Assembly: GCA_016711205.1 (NCBI GenBank)
Contig: JADJTM010000001.1
Coordinates: forward strand, 1,364,001 to 1,428,000
Source: Micropruina sp.
GTDB taxonomy: Bacteria; Actinomycetota; Actinomycetes; Propionibacteriales; Propionibacteriaceae
Direction: 5' to 3'
DNA length: 64,000 nucleotides
Below are positions 10,903 to 18,878 of this stretch, in pieces (the first letter of the stretch is position 1; each line of letters starts with the position of its first letter). A program made the translations under genes and the position numbers. The notes beneath the pieces are model-generated. The model ran no database searches, had not been told where the DNA came from, and was given only the letters and a program-made list of their open reading frames with translations.

Positions 10903-10939
10903 AGACCGGGTTCCGATCCCCCCGGTCGGAACCCGGTCT
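10903..10939. repeat. Perfect 14-bp inverted repeat upstream of thrS
   Basis: Arms 10903-10916 (AGACCGGGTTCCGA) and 10926-10939 are exact reverse complements around a 9-base C-rich loop. It lies ~120 bases upstream of the thrS start. It could be a terminator for a gene transcribed into this region or a leader structure of thrS; no T-run follows on either strand. Confidence 0.6.
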
Positions 10940-11277
10940 TGCACAGTCAGGATGTCAAGCCCCGTTCAGGGCTCAGCGCCTCCCTTTGGCAACCAGTGGC
11001 CTTGCGTATCCCCCCCGTCAAGGCTTCTTGGTTGTCCCCCCGCAGATAACTCTAGGACGTGGCCGTGAAGCGTGCCAGCCATATTTGTCCCCCTCGCGGG
11101 TGACTGTGGATCAGGGCGACGGCCGGGGCCGGCTCGCCGGCAGTTTGGCAGGCTACCGGCCTCGCCGGCGCGATCTCGGTTCGGGGGGAACCTAGGGCTG
11201 GACTCCGCCGGCGCTTCGTCCGAATGATTGGCGGCGTTTGGGCGAAGTGCAATAACCAGAAGGTGACCAACGTGACG
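10940..11277. other. Non-coding stretch at the core/island boundary
   Basis: No convincing gene on either strand. It contains GGCAACCAGTGGCC at about 10988-11001, resembling GGCAACTAGTGGCC downstream of the integrase at 12875-12888, although the second half of the latter is the end of an IS. Confidence 0.4.
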
Positions 11278-11313
11278 ACTGCCTTGTGAGCAATGGTGCT
11301 CTCACAAGGCAGT
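11278..11313. terminator. 13-bp stem hairpin, probable terminator
   Basis: ACTGCCTTGTGAG (11278-11290) and its exact reverse complement (11301-11313) enclose a 10-base loop. It directly adjoins the tRNA-like fragment, as terminators of tRNA genes often do. No long T-run is present. Confidence 0.5.
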
Positions 11314-11318
11314 TCAGC

Positions 11319-11345
11319 GGTGGGCGATACTGGGTTCGAACCAGT
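11319..11345 (-). other. Fragment resembling the 3' end of a tRNA (candidate attachment site)
   Basis: Read on the minus strand it gives a T-arm ACTGG-TTCGAAC-CCAGT followed by ATCGCCC-ACC, the look of an acceptor 3' strand plus discriminator and CC. No matching tRNA body lies upstream on that strand. The 13 bases GGGCGATACTGGG (11322-11334) occur again inverted at 11413-11425. With an integrase starting 140 bases away this is a likely att remnant. Confidence 0.5.
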
Positions 11346-11484
11346 CGCGAGAGGGCACTGGGCGACACTGTGAAAGCGCTAGCTATAGCCTTGTTGACTA
11401 GGTCTTACGCGGCCCAGTATCGCCCTTGGACCAAGTCGCAGAAGTAGGCAAATCTGCGCATTTCGAGGCTGCTATGTTGCACGT

Positions 11485-12699
11485 ATGTTGCACGAACCGT
11501 CGACCTCGGGCCACGAGAAGGGCAGGGAGCGCCGAGGCTTCGGGCGGCTGCGCAAGCTGCCCTCAAAGCGTTGGCAGGCGGCCTACGTCGGCCCCGACAG
11601 CTTGCTGCACACCGCCGCAACCACGTTCGAGGACAAGGACACCGCGATCGCGTGGCTCAGTGGTGAACGCCGCCTGATTCAAAACGAAGAGTGGCGTCCG
11701 CCCAGCGAGCGAACGCAGCGGCGACGAAAGGCTCAGGAGACTCTTGCTAGTTTCGCCAGCCGGTGGCTGGAGGGACGCCAGGTCGCCGGTCGTCCCTTGA
11801 AGCAGCGCACCAAGGACCACTATCAGGACCTGCTGGACAGGCTCATCCTGCCCTCCCTGGGCAGGCGCCTCCTAGTGACCTTGACGCCCGACGACGTCGA
11901 AGACTGGTACGAATCACTGGACTCGTCGACGCCGACGTACCGGGCTCATGCGTACGGTTTGCTCAGGACCATCCTTGGGAGCATCGACCCGGCGGTCATG
12001 CCGGTCAATCCGGCACGAATCCGCGGGGCAGGCGCCAGTCGTAGCAAGCACAGCGCCGAGCCGCTGACCGTCGCTGAGATTGAAGCCCTGGCGGACGCCA
12101 TGCCGGCAAAGCGTCGCGCGCTCGTGCTTCTTGGGGCTTGGTGTGCGCTGCGATTCGGTGAGTTGGCCGAGCTCAGACGGCGTGACATCGATCTGACCAA
12201 CGGTGTGGTGCGGGTCCGTCGTGGGGTCGTCCGGACGCGTGCTGGAATCGAGGTTGGCACCCCCAAGTCAGATGCCGGGGTGAGCGACGTGGCGATCCCT
12301 CCCCACATCATCGACGATGTACGCGGTCACCTCAGCGAGCACGTTGACAAGGACCGCGACGCGCTCATCTTTCCAGGGGCGAACGGCGGCCACCTGGCAC
12401 CGTCGACGTTGTACGGAAAGGCCCCAAAGGTCGTCCGCGACCCTCGCACCAATACCAAAGAGTTCGTGGGCGGACACGGATTCTACCGGGCACGATTGAT
12501 GATTGGACGCCCCACTCTGCACTTCCACGACCTGCGCCATACCGGACTCACCCTGGCGGCTCAGGCTGGAGGAACCTCCGCGGAGCTCGGCTATCGGGGG
12601 CGGCAGTCGACTCTCTCGGCAGCCATGCGCTATCAGCATGCGGCCAAAGGCCGAGACAAGGCGATCGCCGAAGCGCTTTCCAAAATGGCGGAATCGTAA
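11485..12699 (+). CDS. Tyrosine recombinase (phage/island integrase), one catalytic histidine replaced
   Basis: 404 residues. N-terminal arm-binding and SAM-like core-binding regions (to ~190), then the catalytic domain: R in GAWCALRFGELAELRRRDID, K in GTPKSDAGVS, HxxR in HFHDLRHTGLT and the nucleophile Y in AAMRYQHAAKGRD. The position where homologues have LGH reads YRGRQSTLS, so the second histidine is a glutamine. That change may weaken or abolish recombination. The gene lies at the left edge of the mobile region next to the tRNA-like fragment. Confidence 0.93.
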   Translation: MLHEPSTSGHEKGRERRGFGRLRKLPSKRWQAAYVGPDSLLHTAATTFEDKDTAIAWLSGERRLIQNEEWRPPSERTQRRRKAQETLASFASRWLEGRQVAGRPLKQRTKDHYQDLLDRLILPSLGRRLLVTLTPDDVEDWYESLDSSTPTYRAHAYGLLRTILGSIDPAVMPVNPARIRGAGASRSKHSAEPLTVAEIEALADAMPAKRRALVLLGAWCALRFGELAELRRRDIDLTNGVVRVRRGVVRTRAGIEVGTPKSDAGVSDVAIPPHIIDDVRGHLSEHVDKDRDALIFPGANGGHLAPSTLYGKAPKVVRDPRTNTKEFVGGHGFYRARLMIGRPTLHFHDLRHTGLTLAAQAGGTSAELGYRGRQSTLSAAMRYQHAAKGRDKAIAEALSKMAES

Positions 12700-12878
12700 C
12701 GCCGGCGACTGCCGTGAGCGAGTCCTGAAACTGGCCTTTGACGCGGCAGTGTCACTGCCAGGCGGCGTGGTGGTTGGATCGAATCCAGGCGCGGGAGCCA
12801 CCTCTCAAAGGGTTCTGACTTGGCAAAACATAATCAGAGCCCCCTTCTTCTTCTTAGTCCGTGGGCAACAAATGGCAA

Positions 12879-13951
12879 CTAGTGGCCCGTTTCGGAGGTT
12901 GTTGAGGGTTTGGCTTTCTTGAGGACGTGGTCGGCGGTTTTGGTCCAGACGAAGGGGTGGCAGCGGTCGTTCCAGCCGTTGACGAAGGCCCGGATCTTGG
13001 CGTTGAGGTCTTTGACCGAGCCGAAGCTGCCGCGGTGGATGGCTTGGCGTTCGATGATGCCGAACCAGACCTCGACCAGGTTGAGCCAGGAGCCTGAGGT
13101 GGGCGTGAAGTGGACGTGGATCCTCGGGTTCGCGGCCAGCCAGTCGCGGACCTCGGCCTTCTTGTGGGTGGCGTAGTTGTCCATCACGAGATGCAACTCG
13201 TCATCGGGATAGGCGCGGGCGACCTGCTTCAGGAACGCCAGGAACTCTTGATGCCGATGCCGCGGCTTGCAGGCACTGGTGATTCTCCCGGTGGCGATCT
13301 CCAAGGCGGCGAACAAGGTGCTGGTGCCGTGCCGCACGTAGTCGTGGGTACGTTTCTCACATGCATGCGGCCGCATCGGCAACACCGGAGCGGTCCGGTC
13401 CAACGCCTGGATCTGGGACTTCTCATCCACACACAGCACGATCGCGTTCTCCGGCGGCGCCAGATACAAACCGACCACGTCGCTCACCTTGGCGACCAAC
13501 TCCGGATCGGTAGAGAACTTGAATGTCTCGGTCCGCCAGGGCTGCACCCGTACTCGCGCCACGCGGTGGCCACCGTGGCGTTCCCGATCCCCAGATGCTT
13601 GCCCAGCAGCCGGCTCGACCAGTGGGTCACCCCGTACTTCTTCGGCGGCTGTTTCAACGTTGTCGACACGATCCTGCGGTGATCGATCCGCCTGGGCCGT
13701 CCCGAGCGTGGCTGATCAGCCAGGCCTGCCAGTCCCCGCTCCACATACCTGCGCCGCCACGCCAGCACCCTGTTCGTCGCCACCCCGACCCGCTCGGCAA
13801 TCGCCTCGTTCGCCATCCCATCAGCAGCCAACAACACAATCCTCGACCGCTGAGCCAAACCCGCCAAGGCGGAACTGGACCGAACATTCCGGGCCAACCG
13901 GACACCATCACCCTCACGCAACACCAGGGCAGGGGCAGGATGATTCGCCAT
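12879..13951 (-). pseudogene. IS630-family DDE transposase, frameshifted (copy 1)
   Basis: The N-terminal part (from 13951, helix-turn-helix with RIVLLAADGMANEAIAERVG) and the C-terminal part (catalytic region with LCVDEKSQIQALDR, LHLVMDNYATHKK, SGSWLNLVEVWFGIIERQ) lie in different frames. The run at 13546-13548 is CCC where copy 2 has CCCC, so one C has been lost. The acidic residues are intact. The stop codon (12879-12881) lies outside the element and is formed with the target TA. Confidence 0.92.
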
Positions 13952-14001
13952 ACCCCATCATCCCAAACGTCAACCCATCAAACACTTCCAACACGCTGCA
14001 C
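12882..14001 (-). mobile_element. IS630-family element, copy 1 (1120 bp)
   Basis: Bounded by the TA target duplication typical of the family (12880-12881 and 14002-14003). Ends are imperfect inverted repeats: GTGGCCCGTTTCGGAGGTTG and GTGCAGCGTGTTGGAAGTGT. Copy 2 at 17433-18554 is nearly identical; copy 1 is one base shorter than the reconstructed 1121-bp parent. Confidence 0.93.
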
Positions 14002-14196
14002 TAGACGCCGGCGCACGTGGTCGTCGGTCAGTGTTGGGTTGAATAGGTCGGCGAAGTGGGGTTCGAGTGCGTATCGAGGTGTGCTGGCGGAGGTTTTGAT
14101 GCCGGGGCGGTGGCGGAGTACGCCGTGGGTTTTCCAGAGTCGGAAGGTTTCGTTGCGGAGGGGTCCGCGTGAAGCGCCCCATGTTTTGTGCCGCTC

Positions 14197-15156
14197 CTAT
14201 GCGGGGTGCGGCTCTGGGTTGAGGGCCGCGTAGTGGGTGGTTTCGTACTCTACTGGGGTCATCATGCCAAGGCTGCTGTGGAGGCGTCGGTTGTTGTACC
14301 AGTCGACCCAGCCGGCGGTGGCGTACTCGACGTCGGCGATGGTCTTGTAGGGGCCTTCGTGGAACACGCTGGTGCGGATGCATTCGGTCTTGAACAGGCC
14401 GTTGATGGTTTCCATCAGGGCGTTGTCGTAGGCGTCGCCGACGCTGCCGATCGAGGCAGCTATTCCTTCCAGCTCCAAGTGTTCGGTGAGCCGGATCGAG
14501 GTGTATTGGCTGCCGGCATCGGAGTGGTGGATCAGATCACCGACGGTGATCGGGTGGCCTTCCCGGGCCCGCTGCCACAGCGCCATCCGCAACGGGATCA
14601 TCACCAGGTCGGTGGCCTTGGTGGTGGCGGCATGCCAGGCGACGATGTGCTGGGCGAACACGTCGACGATGAAGGCGACATAGACGAACCCGGCCCAGGT
14701 GCGGCAATAGGTGAAATCGGTCACCCAGACCCGGTTCGGAGCCGCTGCTGTGAAGTCCCGGTTCAGCAGGTCACCGGCCCGCTTGCCGTCCTTGCCGGGA
14801 ATGGTGGTCCGCACGGCTTTGCCGCGGCGCACCCCGGACAAGCCCAGCAGCCGCATCGCCCGATCCACGCTGCCAGGCGAAGCGTCGGGCAGCTGGCGGC
14901 GCACCAGAGCGGTCATCTTGCGGCGCCCATACAGCCCTTCCGGGGCGAGCCGCCGCCGGCCGTGCCGGTCCACAGTCCAGGCCACAGCTCGGATCTGGTC
15001 GACCACCATCGCATCGGTGATCGTGCGAGCCGCGGGCCGGCGGGTCCGCCAGGCCCGATAGGAGCGTGCGGCGACCTTGCAGCCGTGCTCGGACAGCACC
15101 CTGCAGATCGACTCGACCGCGAACCCCTCCCGGCGTTGGGTATCGATGAACCCCAT
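14197..15156 (-). CDS. IS3-family transposase OrfB
   Basis: 319 residues, intact. DDE integrase core: first D in NRVWVTDFTYCRTWAGF, second D in LIHHSDAGSQYTSIR, E in DNALMETINGLFKTEC; the C-terminus WVDWYNNRRLHSSLGMMTPV is standard. It starts 2 bases after the OrfA stop and is normally made as an OrfAB fusion by frameshifting. Confidence 0.95.
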   Translation of the reverse strand: MGFIDTQRREGFAVESICRVLSEHGCKVAARSYRAWRTRRPAARTITDAMVVDQIRAVAWTVDRHGRRRLAPEGLYGRRKMTALVRRQLPDASPGSVDRAMRLLGLSGVRRGKAVRTTIPGKDGKRAGDLLNRDFTAAAPNRVWVTDFTYCRTWAGFVYVAFIVDVFAQHIVAWHAATTKATDLVMIPLRMALWQRAREGHPITVGDLIHHSDAGSQYTSIRLTEHLELEGIAASIGSVGDAYDNALMETINGLFKTECIRTSVFHEGPYKTIADVEYATAGWVDWYNNRRLHSSLGMMTPVEYETTHYAALNPEPHPA

Positions 15157-15158
15157 GA

Positions 15159-15470
15159 TCAGCGGTGCCGGGGGTCGAGTTCCCCCACGAAGAAAGTTGT
15201 GGCCGCCTTGAGGATCGCCACGTCCTCACGCAGCCGGGCATTCTCCGCTTTCAACCGGCGGATCTCCTCCCGCTCCACGCTCGTGATCCCTTCCCGATCA
15301 CCAGCATCGACCTGGGCTTGCACCAGCCAACGCCGCACGCTTTCGGTCGAGACCCCCAGCTGCTTGCCGACCGCTTCAGCGGCCGCCGTCATCGACGGAT
15401 AGTCCTGCTGATGCTCGGTGACCAGGCGCACCGCCCTGGCCCGCAACTCCGGATCGATCTTCCTCGGCAT
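15159..15470 (-). CDS. IS3-family transposase OrfA
   Basis: 103 residues from ATG 15470. Helix-turn-helix (MPRKIDPELRARAVRLVTEH, QLGVSTESVRRWLVQAQVDA) and a leucine-zipper-like segment EIRRLKAENARLREDVAILK, ending FFVGELDPRHR as in many IS3 OrfA proteins. Intact. Confidence 0.93.
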   Translation of the reverse strand: MPRKIDPELRARAVRLVTEHQQDYPSMTAAAEAVGKQLGVSTESVRRWLVQAQVDAGDREGITSVEREEIRRLKAENARLREDVAILKAATTFFVGELDPRHR

Positions 15471-15822
15471 AACTACATCCTTCCAACTCAAAAGGATGCG
15501 GCATCAAACCTGGGGCGCTTCACGGAGGGGTCCGCGTGAGTTTTCGGCGTATTTGGGTTGGTCGGTGACGTTCCAGTTGGCGAGGAGTTTGTCGACGGCT
15601 TTGGAGTTGTGGGCGGCTGCTTGGCGCCAGGTTGTGCGGTCGTTGTCGCGGGTGTGGTTGGTGAGTACGGTTGCGCGTTGCCATAGGACGGTTGAGGGCC
15701 TGGCCCACACTTCGGGTTGTTTGGTGAGGAATCTGTAACGCGAGGCGGGCCGACACCATGCCATTGGACTTGTCCGGACACGCGGCAGTCACCACACCGA
15801 TCTAGCCAGAACTCCGCTTCAT

Positions 15823-16563
15823 CTAATCCTCAGGCTCGCACGCCATCTGATGTGGTGCGATTTGCTTGCGTTCCGCCACGGCTAGCCTTGCCGCCAACTC
15901 GTCGACAGACCTGCCGGCAACATCCGTCCGCAGAGTCGGGATGTCCGTTCGAACCCCGCGTAGGTCTTGAACGCGACCCTCAATCTCTCCGAGTCCCAGA
16001 ATCCCCGAATCAAATGGGATCGTCCCAAACGCACCCAAACCTGCCCATGACCCCTTCATCGCATCTTCAGAGCAGGGATCGTCTACCCAATCAAGAGCCG
16101 TCACGTAGCTGTGGCCAACTTCAAACCTCGACGCATTGGTAAGGGCAAAGGGACGCTCACCGGTCCCATTATTGTTGTTAAACACCCATCCAGCAGCTTG
16201 TTTCCGAATCTCTTGAGGCGCCTGCATGTTGCCGCGTTCGGCGGACCAGAGTAACCGATCAACTCGAAGCACTACCTCTCGTGAAATCATGCCTTCTTCT
16301 CGCTCCAGGTCCTCTTGAGCGATCTTGCCCCGCACTTCTCCTACCACAGTCACCGCAACGACGAATTCAGCATTGGATGCCCAATCGCTAGCGGATCGAC
16401 TTCCTGTGCGATCACGCCCTTCTCCTAACACGACCGGCGTAGCGGCTGGCCGCGCGGGATCGCCAGGTGGCGGCGAAGTGGCAGATCCGGCGTTGTGCCC
16501 ACAGCCTGAGACTCCTAGAGACACAACCAAGAGAGACATGACGAATGGCCTTAGTTCCATCAT
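15823..16563 (-). CDS. Hypothetical lipoprotein
   Basis: 246 residues with a signal peptide MMELRPFVMSLLVVSLGVSG and lipobox cysteine directly after, followed by a Ser/Pro-rich linker. The mature part has no motif I recognise (segments include EFVVAVTVVGEVRG and GWVFNNNNGTGERPFALTNA). It ends 6 bases after the start side of the metalloprotease gene on the same strand, so the two are probably one transcript (protease first). Both sit between the two IS630 copies. Confidence 0.75.
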   Translation of the reverse strand: MMELRPFVMSLLVVSLGVSGCGHNAGSATSPPPGDPARPAATPVVLGEGRDRTGSRSASDWASNAEFVVAVTVVGEVRGKIAQEDLEREEGMISREVVLRVDRLLWSAERGNMQAPQEIRKQAAGWVFNNNNGTGERPFALTNASRFEVGHSYVTALDWVDDPCSEDAMKGSWAGLGAFGTIPFDSGILGLGEIEGRVQDLRGVRTDIPTLRTDVAGRSVDELAARLAVAERKQIAPHQMACEPED

Positions 16564-16569
16564 TCCTAC

Positions 16570-17262
16570 CTAGTAGACAGTGTTTATTAGGTGGGCGCTA
16601 GCTGAGCCCAAAGAGCTGGGGAACTCGTCCTCATTGACCATGCATCCTAAGCGAGCATCACCAGGATCTAGCACAGGCGACGCGTCATTACCGTGGACCA
16701 AACCAATAGCGTGCCCCATTTCATGGCACGCCACGGAGCCTGAGTATGATCGGTACCAAGGATTGGCTATGCGCACGTAAGTCTGGTCACAGTCCCACTG
16801 GGGATCACCATCAACCGCATCGTTACACCACGTGATCCCAAGCAATCCATCTGGAAGCGGCTTCCCTGCGTCGGCCTCCTCCAGAATCAGGTCCGTTTCT
16901 GCTGACCCTGAAAACACGGGTGAACTGTCGTAGTGGACAGACAGATCTGTTGGGTTGTATTGGCCTGACAGGACGTTTTGAGCAGAGGCTTTGTCATCTG
17001 CCTCTAGCTCGCCTGGGTCCCCGCTGTCCGCGTACCAGTACCACCCGGCGTTGTCGGTCTGGCACACCGCTCCCACCGGATCTGTTGGCCCGCTCGCATT
17101 CACGCAGAAGTGAAACGTCGGATACGCGTTGTAAGTGTCTGTGGGAACGATCCCGTCGTAGGTATGCGAGGCCGTAGAGGAGCCGCTCGAGAACGAAATC
17201 AAACATGCAGTCGCCGTGAGCACCCCCACGGTTCGCATGAGATGACCCGCCGAGCGCTTCAT
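16570..17262 (-). CDS. Secreted zinc metalloprotease, metzincin-like
   Basis: 230 residues from ATG 17262 (an ORF runs further upstream into non-coding DNA and IS sequence). Signal peptide MRTVGVLTATACLISFSSGS. The C-terminal third has SVACHEMGHAIGLVHGND, a complete HExxHxxGxxH zinc site of the metzincin clan; a downstream methionine that could be the Met-turn is in ARLGCMVNEDE. Several cysteines (FCVNASG, AVCQTDN, TWCNDAV, WDCDQTY) suggest disulphides. The family is not determined; small matrixin-like proteases look closest. Co-oriented with the lipoprotein gene at 15823-16563. Confidence 0.8.
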   Translation of the reverse strand: MKRSAGHLMRTVGVLTATACLISFSSGSSTASHTYDGIVPTDTYNAYPTFHFCVNASGPTDPVGAVCQTDNAGWYWYADSGDPGELEADDKASAQNVLSGQYNPTDLSVHYDSSPVFSGSAETDLILEEADAGKPLPDGLLGITWCNDAVDGDPQWDCDQTYVRIANPWYRSYSGSVACHEMGHAIGLVHGNDASPVLDPGDARLGCMVNEDEFPSSLGSASAHLINTVY

Positions 17263-17429
17263 TGGAGCAGTGTACGCCGCGTCGGTTCGCTGCCCAAGAG
17301 GCTCAACCGACCCAAGTAGACCCTTAGAAATAGATGAACCCTGGCCGGGGCCATTTGGGGGCTCTTCCCAGTTGGTGACGATTGGTTTGCGCAGCCGACG
17401 CTGCTGCCCTTTCGTGCTGCGCGACCTTC

Positions 17430-18504
17430 CTAGTGGCCCGTTTCGGAGGTTGTTGAGGGTTTGGCTTTCTTGAGGACGTGGTCGGCGGTTTTGGTCCAGA
17501 CGAAGGGGTGGCAGCGGTCGTTCCAGCCGTTGACGAAGGCCCGGATCTTGGCGTTGAGGTCTTTGACCGAGCCGAAGCTGCCGCGGTGGATGGCTTGGCG
17601 TTCGATGATTCCGAACCAGACCTCGACCAGGTTCAGCCATGAGCCTGAGGTGGGTGTGAAGTGGATGTGGATCTTCGGGTTCGCGGCCAGCCAGTCCCGG
17701 ACCTCGACCCTGTTGTGAGTGGCGTAGTTGTCCATCACGAGATGCAACTCGTCATCGGGATAGGCGCGGGCGACCTGCTTCAGGAACGCCAGGAACTCTT
17801 GATGCCGATGCCGCGGCTTGCAGGCACTGGTGATTCTCCCCGGTGGCGATCTCCAAGGCGGCGAACAAGGTGCTGGTGCCGTGCCGCACGTAGTCGTGGG
17901 TACGTTTCTCACATGCATGCGGCCGCATCGGCAACACCGGAGCGGTCCGGTCCAACGCCTGGATCTGGGACTTCTCATCCACACACAGCACGATCGCGTT
18001 CTCCGGCGGCGCCAGATACAAACCGACCACGTCGCTCACCTTGGCGACCAACTCCGGATCGGTAGAGAACTTGAATGTCTCGGTCCGCCAGGGCTGCACC
18101 CCGTACTCGCGCCACGCGGTGGCCACCGTGGCGTTCCCGATCCCCAGATGCTTGCCCAGCAGCCGGCTCGACCAGTGGGTCACCCCGTACTTCTTCGGCG
18201 GCTGTTTCAACGTTGTCGACACGATCCTGCGGTGATCGATCCGCCTGGGCCGTCCCGAGCGTGGCTGATCAGCCAGGCCTGCCAGTCCCCGCTCCACATA
18301 CCTGCGCCGCCACGCCAGCACCGTGTTCGTCGCCACCCCGACCCGCTCGGCAATCGCCTCGTTCGCCATCCCATCAGCAGCCAACAACACAATCCTCGAC
18401 CGCTGAGCCAAACCCGCCAAGGCGGAACTGGACCGAACATTCCGGGCCAACCGGACACCATCACCCTCACGCAACACCAGGGCAGGGGCAGGATGATTCG
18501 CCAT
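17430..18504 (-). pseudogene. IS630-family DDE transposase, frameshifted (copy 2)
   Basis: The N-terminal 220 or so residues are in one frame from ATG 18504 (through GVQPWRTETFKFSTDPELVA, where copy 1 is broken). The frame then changes at 17838-17841, where CCCC replaces the CCC of copy 1, after LFAALEIATG. The rest (catalytic segments LHLVMDNYATH and SGSWLNLVEVWFG) is in the other frame. It carries a few substitutions against copy 1 (NRVEVRDWL for KKAEVRDWL). Confidence 0.92.
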
Positions 18505-18554
18505 ACCCCATCATCCCAAACGTCAACCCATCAAACACTTCCAACACGCTGCAC
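17433..18554 (-). mobile_element. IS630-family element, copy 2 (1122 bp)
   Basis: Same ends as copy 1, flanked by TA at 17431-17432 and 18555-18556, same orientation. One base longer than the reconstructed parent because of an extra C at 17838-17841. Confidence 0.93.
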
Positions 18555-18577
18555 TAGTAGAAGCACTCCCAAACGGG

Positions 18578-18845
18578 CTATTCACACTTGGCCGTGGTGC
18601 CTTGGCTGGTCAAGCGGTGTTGACGCGCCCGGTGGGCGCTTCTGAGCAGGATACGGGCTTGGTAGTGCTCGTTGTTTCGGTAGCCGCGCCCGGTCCGTTT
18701 GATGTGTTTGATGGCGGTGTTCGCCGCTTCGGTGCGAGCGTTGGTGACCCGGGTGGTGATGAACACCTCGATGGCGGGCCACCACGCGTTGAGGGTGTCC
18801 CACAGCCTGGTGGTCTCGTCGGTGTCGGCGTCTTTCACCCAGGGG
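18578..18845 (-). pseudogene. ISL3-family transposase, C-terminal fragment
   Basis: About 85 residues: TRLWDTLNAWWPAIEVFITT, RVTNARTEAANTAIKHIKRT, GRGYRNNEHYQARILLRSA. The N-A-R-T-E-A-x-N glutamate segment is the conserved C-terminal part of ISL3 transposases. The rest of the gene and its ends are gone. Confidence 0.85.
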
Positions 18846-18878
18846 GCAGGATGATGGTGCTGGCGTATGTCGCGGCGG

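Larger units (their letters stand above)
14170..15522 (-). mobile_element. IS3-family element (1353 bp) with 14-bp flanking direct repeat
   Basis: Terminal inverted repeats TGAAGCGCCCCATGTTTTGT and TGAAGCGCCCCAGGTTTGAT, beginning TG and ending CA as in IS3. The 14 bases CGGAGGGGTCCGCG directly flank both ends (14156-14169 and 15523-15536), longer than the 3-5 bp usual for the family. Confidence 0.92.
14004..15764 (-). pseudogene. Gene remnant split by IS3 and cut by IS630, possibly endonuclease-related
   Basis: Joining 15764-15523 to 14169-14004 across the IS3 with one copy of the direct repeat restores an open frame: ...AVDKLLANWNVTDQPKYAEN, then SRGPLRNETFRLWKTHGVLR, then HRPGIKTSASTPRYALEPHF and ADLFNPTLTDDHVRR. 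The frame is lost at 14003 where IS630 copy 1 begins. The N-R-x-ETFR...HG and STPRYAL patterns recall the DNA-binding N-terminus of BsuBI/PstI-type restriction enzymes, but that is a tentative reading. What is sure is that a real coding region has been broken twice. Confidence 0.6.

Noticed and set aside
12768..12806. A tRNA 3' end after the integrase (GGATCGAATCCAGG)
   Set aside because: The T-loop lacks TTC and the stem pairs poorly; too weak to annotate, though it could be a decayed att site.
12882..18554. A functional composite transposon bounded by the two IS630 copies
   Set aside because: Both transposases are frameshifted and no shared outer target duplication links the two ends; only a loose unit can be claimed.
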